DNA from: Pseudomonadota bacterium
Lineage (GTDB): Bacteria; Pseudomonadota; Alphaproteobacteria; Rhodospirillales; Magnetospirillaceae
NCBI GenBank assembly: GCA_021781575.1
Contig: JAJXWP010000037.1
Coordinates: 1 to 42,330, forward strand
Direction of reading: 5' to 3'
DNA length: 42,330 nucleotides
Shown here: positions 1 through 7,984 of the stretch, one piece after another
Layout of the letters: the number at the start of each line of letters is the position of its first letter
Numbering within the stretch: position 1 is the first letter of the stretch
Notes under the pieces: generated by a model
Seen by the model: only the letters and a program-made list of their open reading frames with translations
The model's database searches: none
What the model was told of the DNA's origin: nothing
Translations under genes and position numbers: made by a program

Positions 1-921
1 GATCTGGCCCATTATCAGGGCATCAGTGTCAACGACTATCCAGATCTGCGCTCGGTGGTGGCCGTCGTCACGCCGTTCAAGGCCCAGGCTGGGGTGATCA
101 AGCGGGCGTTGGCAGCGCATGGCGCTCAGTTCGCGAAGCTGGTTGTTGGGACGGTCGATGCCCTCCAGGGGGCCGAATGCCCCATCGTGATATTCTCGCC
201 AACCTACTCGTTGGAGAACGGTGGTGCGAACTCCCTTTTCATGATCAACAGCAAGCCGAATCGGCTCAATGTCGCCGTGTCCCGTGCCAAGGACAGCTTC
301 GTGGTGATTGGCGACATGCGCCAATTTCGGCGCGACCAACGGCGGGTTCCATCGTCGCTGTTGGCGAAGTATCTGTTCGCGGATCAGGCCAACGAAATCG
401 TCGATGTCGGCGGTAACCATAGCTTTCCGCAGAACGTCCTCGTGGAGGGCGAACGCATCTCGACTCTCGACGGGCACCGGACGGCACTGGCCAATGCAAT
501 TCGTGGGGTTCACTCGGACGAACGGCTCATCATCGTGTCGCCCTACATCAGCCTTCGGGCTGTAGAGGCTGACGGGTTGCCGGATCTGTGCCGCCAGGCC
601 GTGGCGAAAGGCGCAGTAATCCATGCTGTCGTGGATCGTGATGAGTTGGGTAGGGATACCAACAAGCGGTGCCAAGAGGCGGTTGATGCCTTGAAGGGTG
701 TGGGCGTCTCTGTGCATTCCATCCCGGCCATCCACAACAAGACCATCGTGGTTGGCGAAAGGGAAATCGTAGAGGGATCCTTCAACTGGCTTTCGGCCGT
801 GCGCGATCCGGCATTGCGTGGTGTCCGCCACGAGACGTCGTGGCGCATTTCCGGAGAGCGTGCCGCTCGCATCATAGCGAAGGCGGTGAACGAAATTGCT
901 GCATTAGGGGTGCCTTTATGA
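1..921 (+). CDS. Superfamily I helicase C-terminal part fused to a phospholipase D-like domain (5' truncated by window)
   Basis: The frame is open from base 1, so the N-terminal helicase half lies outside the window. Visible residues about 50-60 (GTVDALQGAE) match motif V and about 87-105 (NRLNVAVSRAK, then VVIGD) match motif VI of Upf1/DNA2-like SF1 helicases. Downstream is a PLD-type fold: IIVSPYIS, then HNKTIVVG followed by EGSFNWLS, the HxK and GSxNW signatures of HKD nucleases. Helicase-PLD fusions are usually nucleic-acid processing or defence proteins; that role is inferred here. The gene ends in TGA at 919-921 and no partner gene follows on this strand. Confidence 0.75.
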   Translation, partial: DLAHYQGISVNDYPDLRSVVAVVTPFKAQAGVIKRALAAHGAQFAKLVVGTVDALQGAECPIVIFSPTYSLENGGANSLFMINSKPNRLNVAVSRAKDSFVVIGDMRQFRRDQRRVPSSLLAKYLFADQANEIVDVGGNHSFPQNVLVEGERISTLDGHRTALANAIRGVHSDERLIIVSPYISLRAVEADGLPDLCRQAVAKGAVIHAVVDRDELGRDTNKRCQEAVDALKGVGVSVHSIPAIHNKTIVVGEREIVEGSFNWLSAVRDPALRGVRHETSWRISGERAARIIAKAVNEIAALGVPL

Positions 922-1071
922 TTGGGCACACCCACCATTCGTGAAGGCATGATGAGATGCCTCGAGGTGCGGGCCGCACGAGATTGAGAGCCTGGTCGTC
1001 GAAGAAGGGTTCTTGTCAACTAACCGCTGGACGAAATGTCTCTCTAGACACGTGTCCCCGCGATCTCGCCG

Positions 1072-1890
1072 TCAAGGAACGGGTGGCATCCATTCCAGGT
1101 CGCCGAACCGTGGCCACATCCCGTACTGGGAGACCTCGACTGGGGCGACCTTGCCCGCCTCGAGATCGGCTTTGGTTGCGGCCGCAGGATGTCCGTTTGG
1201 CGAAAGGAACAGGCATCCCCAATGTTCTACGGGAGCGCGGTTGAGCACATAGTCCTCGGCAGCATCCAAGATAGCAGGAAGATGCCTGATCAGTTCGACA
1301 GGGTCGACGCCGTTCGCCATGGCCACACTCTGATATAGTTCGACCGGATGTGAAGCGGATCGACGACGAAGTTCATCCACGATGGTGATAGGCGTCAAAT
1401 CGGCGCGACGGATTTTACCGACTGCCGCCCAGATGAAGGCGCCGAGCGGGGCGTATCCTTGATCGATCAGCACCAGATCGATGTAGTCTCGCGCTCTTCG
1501 GCGCCCGAAAGCGGCTGTCACCTTGTTTACTGCGAGGTCGGCGCGGTGGAACGCGAAGCCGAAATTTGGGTCTTCTTGGATGGGCAGGAATTGCCACTCG
1601 TCGTCCCATATCCATTGTAGGCCGGTCTCACTGCCGTCTTTCTTGGCTACGATCTCGACCCAGCCAGGCAGGTCCTTGAGCATGTCGATCTCGTAGCCAT
1701 TGCTCGCAAGGATACGCAGATCTCGGTGCGCAGCTATGGTGACATTGTCGGGGCACTTCCCAAACATGTCGAGGTCATCGGACAGGCGTGGCGTCTCAAA
1801 GTTGAGGGCGGCTCCGCCTGCGACATAGACGGCATCGTCACGCTTGGCTTTGAGCAGAGCCACGATGGCTCGTTGGATGACCGTCAGCAT
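1072..1890 (-). CDS. AbiEii/AbiGii-like nucleotidyltransferase toxin
   Basis: The 272-residue protein has the nucleotidyltransferase signature near its N-terminus: YVAGGAALN followed by RLSDDLDMFG, i.e. a GG motif and paired acidic residues. In the AbiE type IV family such proteins are toxins that transfer nucleotides and arrest growth or abort phage infection. Its ATG lies inside the upstream gene's last codons (ATGCTGA, 7-bp overlap), so the two are translationally coupled. The partner is not the usual AbiEi winged-helix antitoxin, so the pairing is inferred from position. Confidence 0.7.
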   Translation of the reverse strand: MLTVIQRAIVALLKAKRDDAVYVAGGAALNFETPRLSDDLDMFGKCPDNVTIAAHRDLRILASNGYEIDMLKDLPGWVEIVAKKDGSETGLQWIWDDEWQFLPIQEDPNFGFAFHRADLAVNKVTAAFGRRRARDYIDLVLIDQGYAPLGAFIWAAVGKIRRADLTPITIVDELRRRSASHPVELYQSVAMANGVDPVELIRHLPAILDAAEDYVLNRAPVEHWGCLFLSPNGHPAAATKADLEAGKVAPVEVSQYGMWPRFGDLEWMPPVP

Positions 1891-2234
1891 TCAACACTCT
1901 TAATGCGATGACGGATGCGCTGCCCCAACATGAAGCCTTCACGCCCGCCTGTGGAGACCAGTGCTTCCGCCACCATGGCGGCAACCCGACGAAGGGAAAC
2001 CAGACGAATGCTATCCGGTGGAGGTGACACATTATCCAGGCAACGGGCGCGGAAGTGCGCGAACGCGTCCGTCACCATTTCAAAGAGGTCGGCGCGCTCC
2101 GCAGCCTGACTCTTCATCGTCATAGCCACTTTCCGCAACTTATCGACCTGTCCAGACGGGAAGGCCGAAATTTCAACACGGACAAGACCTTTGTCCTTAT
2201 GTCGCTTGCGAGTGTTTGCCATGTGGTTTGCCAT
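1884..2234 (-). CDS. Small basic protein coupled to the AbiEii-like toxin, candidate antitoxin
   Basis: This 116-residue protein has a Lys/Arg-rich N-terminus (MANTRKRHKDKG) and a mostly helical body. The ATG at 2234 follows AAGGATC at good distance. It is the first gene of a two-gene operon and overlaps the toxin by 7 bp, as expected for an antitoxin. No winged helix of the AbiEi type is obvious. I do not recognise the family; the antitoxin role rests on context. Confidence 0.55.
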   Translation of the reverse strand: MANHMANTRKRHKDKGLVRVEISAFPSGQVDKLRKVAMTMKSQAAERADLFEMVTDAFAHFRARCLDNVSPPPDSIRLVSLRRVAAMVAEALVSTGGREGFMLGQRIRHRIKSVEC

Positions 2235-2296
2235 GTCACAGATCCTTGATTTAACGAATAAGTGCTAACCGGGTAGTCGGCAAATGTCAATCGCTC

Positions 2297-2395
2297 TATG
2301 AACTACTCCACCCAATCTGGAGCATGGGTTGGAGTTTCGGCGGCAGGCAGACCAATGTCTGTGTGTGTCTCCGCTTGAGGGGTGAGAGCTTCCCG
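2297..2395 (-). mobile_element. Relic of an IS605-type right end
   Basis: The stretch beginning ATGAACTACTCC and running through TTTCGGCGGCAGGCAGACC and AATGTCTGTG matches the reverse complement of the right end at 42220-42330 and the relic at 9988, with scattered differences and a changed first third. No tnpA or tnpB is attached. It abuts an ISXO2-type transposase fragment. Confidence 0.7.
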
Positions 2396-2527
2396 CCTGG
2401 TTCGTGTAGGCGCCGTTCATGCTGAAGCCGACTTCGTGGTCGATCCGCTTCATCTGGAACCGGGCGTGTAGTTCGTCCCACGGCCCGGCCTTGTCACCGT
2501 GGACGGTAGAGCCCTTGGCGATTTAGT
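2396..2527 (-). pseudogene. ISXO2-like (IS1595 family) transposase fragment
   Basis: On the minus strand one frame reads GSTVHGDKAGPWDELHARF, then MKRIDHEVGFSMNGAYTNQA, the region near the final catalytic residue and the H...N.A.TNQAE block of IS1595-family DDE transposases. It has no start and stops matching at the IS605 right-end relic. It is a remnant only. Confidence 0.65.
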
Positions 2528-2558
2528 GGGGCCAGGATTAGTGTTTCGCGAAGCCTTC

Positions 2559-4049
2559 TCATGGCCGGCCACCAATTATTTTACGGGGCTTCGCCGCGTG
2601 GTCCCCGCTTGTGTCATTGAGCCATGAAACTGCCCCGTTGGGGGCCTTGACGCGTTCCTTCGTCTTTTTCTGCATCAGGTAATCATTGATTGCGATCTGG
2701 CGCTGTGTGACAGCCTTGTCTTCTTCCTCCGCGATCTCTTTGACTCCGTCACGTTCCAAGAAGGAAACGAGTAGCGGCATGCGCTTTTTGCGTTCGGCGG
2801 CTGTAGATCCGCGATTGTGGGTAAACTTGTCCAAGAATCTGATCGTCACTAAAGGGAAGCAGTAGTAGCAAAGGATCACAAGCATCTGCCCCACAGTATC
2901 ATCGACCGTGTCGAGGCATTGCAGCATGCGATCCCGCAGCGCGCCTTCGCGTGCTCGATCCTGATATGTGCGGCGGTCGAGTTCCTGTTCATACACTTGT
3001 CGTAACGCGGTCCAATGCTTTTCGAGCGCGGGCCTCTCGAATTCTAGCAGTAGAAGAGGCAGAAAGCTCGTAGCGGTATCGTCCAACAGGATAAACGGAT
3101 CGTCTATATTGTCACGAGGCTCCGGAGTACCGCGTAGCAAAGCCTGAGCGACAAGTCTCTGTGTATTTGATATTGGTATAGTGTCGGTGGCAGTGTGATT
3201 TTCCCGTCTTTTTCGCGCGAGCGTCTGTTGCGGATTTCCTTCGTGCGCGGGGGCTAATGTCTGCCATGCGGCACGCCATGCCCGTGCTAGGACATCGAGG
3301 TTATCAGATGATAAGGTTGACCAGAACTCTGCCGAAGACACTCCGTGCCATTGGCGCGAGTCGCCAAGGCATCGGACTCGGCGGGTTTGCAGCATGGCCG
3401 GCCCGATTATTGCCCTGATAATGCAATCAAGTCGTTCTGCAATCTCAGCGGATAACAAAAACGGGCGCGGGAGCGCCCTTCGCACATGTGGGTTATGGCG
3501 GTGGAAAAATGTTAGAACCAACCCGACTTTATAGCTCAGCGCTTCGATGAGAAGGGCGTCGAATTCGGTTGGCGTCTTTTCAGCCGGAGGGGGCGCGGTG
3601 ACGATGTTTGTAGGGAATTCAGCCTGCTCAAGCGTGGTGACGAGCTCTTCTTCATTAAACATTGCGTTGGGGGCGTTCTCTGTGAGAGATGGTCTTTCTC
3701 CAGGTGATCCGCCCCTTGGTTTTGACCTGTATTTTACCAGGCCTTCAATGGCCTGCTTGAGAATCTGGCGTAACGTGCTTGTGCCTTCGTTGCGAGCAAT
3801 TGTAAGGGCGACGATCTCATCCAACCTGTCGATGATTTTTTGGCGAATGGTATTATTGCGCTCCTCGCGTAATATCCCGGCGGCAATGACCCTGCCTATC
3901 TCGCCTAGTTGTTGAGGTGTGCGCGCTTGGTCGATCATCGCCAAGCATGCCGTCAGGAACGCGGTGTCCCCCTGCCCTTTGCCAGAGCTTTGCGTAACAT
4001 CTCGTCCGGTGTCTCCGCCGCGGTTGTTCTGGGCCTTAACCCCCATCAT
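2559..4049 (-). CDS. Unrecognised 496-residue protein, third gene of a three-gene operon
   Basis: I do not recognise this protein. It has a polar N-terminus, a helical segment (IIDRLDEIVALTIARN), a Pro-rich linker around residue 150, then a large helical region with a Leu-rich patch (SFLPLLLLEFERPALEKHW) and a hydrophobic stretch ILCYYCFPLVTIRFLD around residue 410. The C-terminus is basic (MQKKTKERVK). Its ATG overlaps the stop of the preceding small gene as ATGA, which supports the start and co-translation. Confidence 0.6.
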   Translation of the reverse strand: MMGVKAQNNRGGDTGRDVTQSSGKGQGDTAFLTACLAMIDQARTPQQLGEIGRVIAAGILREERNNTIRQKIIDRLDEIVALTIARNEGTSTLRQILKQAIEGLVKYRSKPRGGSPGERPSLTENAPNAMFNEEELVTTLEQAEFPTNIVTAPPPAEKTPTEFDALLIEALSYKVGLVLTFFHRHNPHVRRALPRPFLLSAEIAERLDCIIRAIIGPAMLQTRRVRCLGDSRQWHGVSSAEFWSTLSSDNLDVLARAWRAAWQTLAPAHEGNPQQTLARKRRENHTATDTIPISNTQRLVAQALLRGTPEPRDNIDDPFILLDDTATSFLPLLLLEFERPALEKHWTALRQVYEQELDRRTYQDRAREGALRDRMLQCLDTVDDTVGQMLVILCYYCFPLVTIRFLDKFTHNRGSTAAERKKRMPLLVSFLERDGVKEIAEEEDKAVTQRQIAINDYLMQKKTKERVKAPNGAVSWLNDTSGDHAAKPRKIIGGRP

Positions 4050-4192
4050 GGTGATGCAGCCTCTAATTTTATCAACAACGAGTCCGCGCCTTCGAATGTG
4101 GGGATGAATGCTACGCGTGGAGTGTTGTGTTTCGTACTGATGGCGCCCTTTCCTAACAGGGGGCCATCAGGGATGGTATGCTGGGATGACAT
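4046..4192 (-). CDS. 48-residue protein between the kinase-like gene and the 496-residue gene
   Basis: The frame from ATG at 4192 reads MSSQHTIPDGPLLGKGAIST and onward to a TGA that overlaps the next start (ATGA). A weak GGAAC precedes the ATG. The frame also stays open upstream inside the kinase-like gene, where it is only a shadow. The overlap with the next start and its position between two same-strand genes support it. Function unknown. Confidence 0.45.
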   Translation of the reverse strand: MSSQHTIPDGPLLGKGAISTKHNTPRVAFIPTFEGADSLLIKLEAASP

Positions 4193-4226
4193 TGCCGTTC
4201 CATCAGGTGATTGACAGCGCAGAGAT

Positions 4227-5030
4227 TTATTCTGTTCCTTGGACTTCGCCGTAGTAGCCTGGGTCCAGGAAATTGTCCACGACAGCGACAGGGTCAACCT
4301 GGTCTGGCGCTGTGCAGAAAGAAACATGGATTGCTTCGCAACCCGGGGGGACTTGGAAGAAGGTTTGTTGATGGAGCGATGTCTCAGGTGTGGGTATTTG
4401 CGGTGCATGCTGATCTAGCTTGACTATTGGTGGTCCAAAATAGTCATCGATGAGCCGAATCAATGAATTCGATAACAAAGCAGGTTGCTGTGCTTCATTG
4501 ATCTGGTCACTGCAGGCTATATCGTCGCGATAGACATATGTTCTGGGGTCCATGCCACAGATATCGGCCTTGCCTTCTCCTTTCCAATGAAGACGGATCA
4601 GTAGGCAACGTGTAGCACCGATATGATGGATAATAGGGTCTAATTCTTCTGTGAAGCCGCCGACAAAAACATATCCGGCTTCAGGGAACTTTGGAGAAAC
4701 GAGTTCTTTTTGTCTGATGCGGGAAAGTGACATTCTCCCGAGAATGTCCTTTCCATAGACAGGTTTCAAAAAACGTTCGCTGACGGCGATGTAGGCTTGT
4801 CGAGGGGTCAGGCCCAGGAATATTGGCTGCGGGGTGTCCTTTATCGCATCGAATGCGTCGAACGGGAGGTCGCCGCACTTAAACAGTCGATGGGTGAATT
4901 CTTTCAGATCTTGCGCGAACCACATTGGTGTGGCTGCATATCCCATAGCATTTAGATGCCTATGCAGTATGGTTTGTGCAGTATCTTTACCAACTCGGGC
5001 CGGTCCATTCAGGAAAATCGCGATACTCAT
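4227..5030 (-). CDS. P-loop kinase resembling deoxynucleoside monophosphate kinases
   Basis: The N-terminus has a Walker A loop in the form GPARVGKDT (residues 9-17), followed by a helix, then WFAQDLKEFTHRLF, the layout of phage-type dNMP kinases and related AAA-type nucleotide kinases. VFVGGFTEELDPI may be the Walker B region. The last about 70 residues (after LIDDYFGPP) are an extension ending in a Pro/Gln-rich segment. It is the first gene of a minus-strand operon. A nucleotide-kinase role is plausible but the substrate cannot be read from sequence. Confidence 0.55.
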   Translation of the reverse strand: MSIAIFLNGPARVGKDTAQTILHRHLNAMGYAATPMWFAQDLKEFTHRLFKCGDLPFDAFDAIKDTPQPIFLGLTPRQAYIAVSERFLKPVYGKDILGRMSLSRIRQKELVSPKFPEAGYVFVGGFTEELDPIIHHIGATRCLLIRLHWKGEGKADICGMDPRTYVYRDDIACSDQINEAQQPALLSNSLIRLIDDYFGPPIVKLDQHAPQIPTPETSLHQQTFFQVPPGCEAIHVSFCTAPDQVDPVAVVDNFLDPGYYGEVQGTE

Positions 5031-5056
5031 CAGAGCGCCTCGTGTGGGCCATATAT

Positions 5057-5098
5057 GGTATACGAGTGCATTTTAACATCTTTTGTTGAAAGTATACC
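5057..5098 (-). promoter_or_regulatory. Inverted repeat GGTATAC/GTATACC upstream of the kinase operon
   Basis: GGTATAC at 5057-5063 and GTATACC at 5092-5098 are perfect inverted repeats separated by 28 bp of AT-rich DNA, about 30-70 bp upstream of the ATG at 5030. The position suits an operator. The exact promoter hexamers are uncertain. Confidence 0.4.
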
Positions 5099-5218
5099 TA
5101 CAGGCGACTAATTGGCCGCAACGGGATAGTGTGTGTTTGCGGTGAGAGGTCAACCGTGGTGCGTTTCCCCGATGATGCCTGAATGGCTGGCGCTTTCTGG
5201 GGGGGGCATGACAATGTT

Positions 5219-5536
5219 TCAATTATTATCAAAGCATCGCCCTTCTAAAAATATATTTTCGATTTCAGTCAGTTCCTGATCTGCTGCAGCGAAATCGAAC
5301 CTGCCGATTGAGGAAGAAACGGCAGACACGCGTCTGTTGAGTTCGCTCAGCGGATTGGGTTCGATTGTAATGGTCTTAATCGCGTCGATCACGTGATCGA
5401 CGCGTCGGTCTATATCCGCCAATATGTCTCTTACCGTCATTCCGGTGTATCGGCCGGGAGAGCCAGTGGCATGGTTCGCTGCTTTGATGGAAGAGACGTC
5501 CATTGGGGACTGGTCCGCGTGCTGGGGGTGTGCCAT
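5219..5536 (-). CDS. Hypothetical 105-residue protein downstream of the pilin-like gene
   Basis: Not recognised. It has a polar N-terminus, then two predicted amphipathic helices (MTVRDILADIDRRVDHVIDA; LNRRVSAVSSSIGRFDFAAA) and an acidic end. It lies 31 bp after the pilin-like gene on the same strand, so probably one transcript. The ribosome binding site is weak (CGAGAAC). Confidence 0.45.
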   Translation of the reverse strand: MAHPQHADQSPMDVSSIKAANHATGSPGRYTGMTVRDILADIDRRVDHVIDAIKTITIEPNPLSELNRRVSAVSSSIGRFDFAAADQELTEIENIFLEGRCFDNN

Positions 5537-5567
5537 GAAATGTTCTCGGGGTGTGATGACTGTGGGG

Positions 5568-6476
5568 CTATTCGATTGCTAATGCTTTGTAATAGACGTA
5601 GGTCCCCCCAACGCTGAGACAGCCTTCCGGGCGGGGAGGAATGGACGAACTGCCGGTGGTGTCAAATGCTGACAGTGTGGCGCCACCAGTTGGGATGGCT
5701 GCCGTTGTCGATGTTGGTGGTAACGATGTGGATTGCGCGCCATTGATAATGACGTTGATCTGTTCGCAAACGGCGGTTTTAAGGTGGGGCAGATACACCA
5801 CCAGGGAGCCATTGCTTCCAGTCGCGGTTCCACCCGTCCCGAGATAGGATGAGCCATTTCCGAGCACCCAGATGCTGTAAAGGAAATGTTGGGTCATGTC
5901 GATCAGTGCTTCGGAGGGAGGTAGTGGCGCGGAAACGCCGCCGCCGGTGTTCGCTAGCACTTCGGCATCCATATAAGCGGCGGTTGTGTCAGTGGCGACA
6001 TTGAGTAATGCGCAATCAGCTGCTGTCGGTGCGGCACCGGCGGTCCCGGTCCCGGCGGGCAGCGCACAAGTCGCCCCGTATAGGCTGCCGCCGACCGATG
6101 TGACTGTTGGCACGAGGTCGGTATAGTTCGGCACGCCGTTGAAGAACACCTGATCGATTGTGTAGCCGTTGATGCTGACCTTGTCGACGCCGGACTTTAT
6201 GTTGTTCCCTTGTTGGATGATGGTGGACGCCATCGCTTTGGAAAACTGATCTGCAGTGCCTGTGGTATTGACCGATTGCCCGGCGATAGCGATGACGGCG
6301 ACAATTGCCGCCAAGATAAACAATGCCGCGAGGGCGTAGCCCAGCGCGAATCCGCGTTGTTTGTTCCAGTCTTTGGTGATGGGAGTGCCTCGTGCCAAGG
6401 CCCCCCGCAATGGCCGCCGGGTGAAGTAAGGGGGGCTATTGTGGCTGACCAATGTTAGGGGGGTAAAAGGAGGCAT
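5568..6476 (-). CDS. Type IV pilin-like exported protein with a long leader
   Basis: After a leader of about 42 residues the sequence reads KQRG, then FALGYALAALFILAAIVAV, a prepilin peptidase-like G|F site (42|43) followed by a hydrophobic helix. The usual +5 Glu is replaced by Tyr. The rest is a secreted-type Gly/Thr/Ser-rich domain with four Cys (CALP, CALL, CEQI, CLSV) that could form disulfides. The start at 6476 follows AAGGGAATAG. It could be a pilus or pseudopilus subunit; no assembly genes are visible here. Confidence 0.55.
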   Translation of the reverse strand: MPPFTPLTLVSHNSPPYFTRRPLRGALARGTPITKDWNKQRGFALGYALAALFILAAIVAVIAIAGQSVNTTGTADQFSKAMASTIIQQGNNIKSGVDKVSINGYTIDQVFFNGVPNYTDLVPTVTSVGGSLYGATCALPAGTGTAGAAPTAADCALLNVATDTTAAYMDAEVLANTGGGVSAPLPPSEALIDMTQHFLYSIWVLGNGSSYLGTGGTATGSNGSLVVYLPHLKTAVCEQINVIINGAQSTSLPPTSTTAAIPTGGATLSAFDTTGSSSIPPRPEGCLSVGGTYVYYKALAIE

Positions 6477-6778
6477 AATCTATTCCCTTCATCTGCTGTT
6501 TTTGCCCCGGTGTGTTATCGAGGCAAGAGTGTCCCGTCCATCGCCTAATGAGCATTTAAAAAAGGATACCTGATCCGCGTGGGGAATTTGTGAAAAACCT
6601 TGGTCTGGGTGCTATTGCCCTTCTCTGTTGAGCTGGGCGGGGTCTGTCGTCGCCTTGATAGGCGTGTGGCGGCTAGTGATGTCGTAGGAGGGAGTTGGTG
6701 GGCGACGTGCCATATACTCTATGGTGTAGTTCTTTCTGTTGGTTTTGTTTGGGCGATTATATACTTTACAAGCGCGGC
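6477..6778. other. About 300 bp without a supported gene
   Basis: This stretch holds the leader and presumably the promoter of the pilin-like gene on the minus strand. Short plus-strand frames here (6600-6782) have no ribosome binding site and look non-coding. No confident promoter hexamers seen. Confidence 0.4.
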
Positions 6779-6943
6779 ATGAAGGGCGTGTACCAGCATT
6801 GCACCAAGAAGCACCTTCATCGTTACGTGGCAGAGTGCAATTTCCGCTACAACGAACGGGAGCGGCTCGGGTCCGATGACTTACTACGGACCGACCGGGC
6901 GCTATCTGGCATCATCGGAAAGCGATTGACTTACGCTGAGTAA
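6779..6943 (+). pseudogene. IS1595-family transposase C-terminal fragment
   Basis: The frame reads KGVYQHCTKKHLHRYVAEC, then NFRYNERERLGSDD and GIIGKRLTY, the typical end of IS1595/ISXO2-like transposases (HL.RY..EF.FRYN.R, then GKRLTY). The N-terminal zinc ribbon and the catalytic DDE residues are absent. Confidence 0.7.
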
Positions 6944-7077
6944 GTGGGATGCAACCTTGTCAAAAAACAGTGAGTCAACATAGACGACCGAATTGACTAG
7001 GGCTTCTGCGGCTTATCGTGTTTCACTTTGTCCAGGAAGCGACAAAATCCCGGCTAGGAGTTTGATCGTTCCGAAGG

Positions 7078-7154
7078 TGGCGCTCCCGGCCAGACTCGAA
7101 CTGGCAACCGGGGGCTTAGTAGGGACCTGCTCTATCCAGTTGAACTACGGGAGC
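7078..7154 (-). tRNA. tRNA-like gene, probably a degenerate tRNA-Arg
   Basis: The minus strand folds as a tRNA. The acceptor stem GCTCCCG/CGGGAGC is perfect, the D stem is GTTC/GAGC, the T arm is GCCAG-TTCGAGT-CTGGC, and CCA is encoded. The anticodon arm GGTCC-CTACTAA-GCCCC has two C:C or T:C mismatches and anticodon ACT. A Ser tRNA would need a long variable arm; the variable loop here is only 5 nt. The body suggests tRNA-Arg(TCT) with a changed anticodon and a broken 3' anticodon stem. Confidence 0.65.
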
Positions 7155-7166
7155 CACCGCCGATTA

Positions 7167-7200
7167 GAACCCCCAGGAAGTTACCGCTTCCTGGGGGTTC
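7167..7200. terminator. Strong hairpin upstream of the tRNA-like gene
   Basis: Arms GAACCCCCAGGAAG and CTTCCTGGGGGTTC pair perfectly over 14 bp around a 6-nt loop (TTACCG). No run of T follows on either strand, so it may be a processed RNA structure or factor-independent terminator without a U tract. Confidence 0.45.
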
Positions 7201-7315
7201 CGTATCAACTCACAGCACGCAATGGCTCACGGAAAGGGAGCGCATCACGGCATCAGGCGAGCCGTGTTTGGGAAGTATATAATCGCCTTTGTTTGGGTGG
7301 CGGCACTCAATTTGA

Positions 7316-7792
7316 GTGCCGCTCGCCAGGCCATGCCCGCCGCCGTCAAATACGACGCCTGAGCCTCTGCCCAGCGGCGAGCGCCTGTTGTTTTTTCCGG
7401 CATCCGTCTTGCAGAAATGGACGGTCGACCAATTCCTTCCGCACCTCCGTTCGGAAGCTGAGCCCCGCGAACATATCCGTGGATACGCTTTTCTGCGGCA
7501 TGCTGAGGCAGGGTGCACCATCACGGCCGACCCGGTTGACCTCGATCCGGCACTCGATATCCGCGCCGAAGAGCCTTTCGCGCGCATCTACGGACCGGAC
7601 GGGTACGCGCTCGCGTCATTGAAGGGCGACGACGCGAGCGAGGTGTTGGCCCCCGCCGCACGTCTCGAACCACCGTTGAGAGATGCCTACCTCGCTGGCG
7701 TTTGCATCGGCGTACAGACCGGCGCGCACCGAAACTTCACCGAAGTGTCCGCCGTGCTGGTCCGGCCTGTCGGTCTCGGGGACGTGCAGTAG
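7316..7792 (+). CDS. Hypothetical 158-residue protein
   Basis: Not recognised. From about residue 20 it reads as a compact protein (LLFFPASVLQKWTVDQFLP; IRAEEPFARIYGPDGYALA; CIGVQTGAHRNFTEVSAVL). The start is uncertain: GTG at 7316 lacks a clear Shine-Dalgarno. The stop TAG is immediately followed by the ATG of the next gene (TAGATG), indicating coupling. Confidence 0.5.
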   Translation: MPLARPCPPPSNTTPEPLPSGERLLFFPASVLQKWTVDQFLPHLRSEAEPREHIRGYAFLRHAEAGCTITADPVDLDPALDIRAEEPFARIYGPDGYALASLKGDDASEVLAPAARLEPPLRDAYLAGVCIGVQTGAHRNFTEVSAVLVRPVGLGDVQ

Positions 7793-7984
7793 ATGGCGCG
7801 ATCGACGCCGAAGCAGGTCCGCGCCAGCGAGGCAAAACGCAGGGCGGCGGGGCAGAGAGAAATTCGGGTTTACGTGCCCGATCGTGATATCCACGGGTCC
7901 GAAGCCGAGGACGACATCCGCCGAAAGGCGGCCGAATGGTGCGACAAGCTCTGTCCCGTGAAGGCCGACCGAAAAGAGGATTAG
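7793..7984 (+). CDS. Small basic protein coupled to the preceding gene
   Basis: A 63-residue Arg/Lys-rich protein (MARSTPKQVRASEAKRRAAG, then REIRVYVPDRDIHGSEAEDD). The REIRVYVPD strand followed by helices is reminiscent of ribbon-helix-helix-type DNA-binding or antitoxin proteins, but no family is certain. It starts directly after the upstream stop codon. Confidence 0.45.
   Translation: MARSTPKQVRASEAKRRAAGQREIRVYVPDRDIHGSEAEDDIRRKAAEWCDKLCPVKADRKED

Noticed and set aside
6600-6782. Small hydrophobic plus-strand frame before the IS fragment
   Set aside because: No ribosome site and composition not protein-like; ends into IS remnant.
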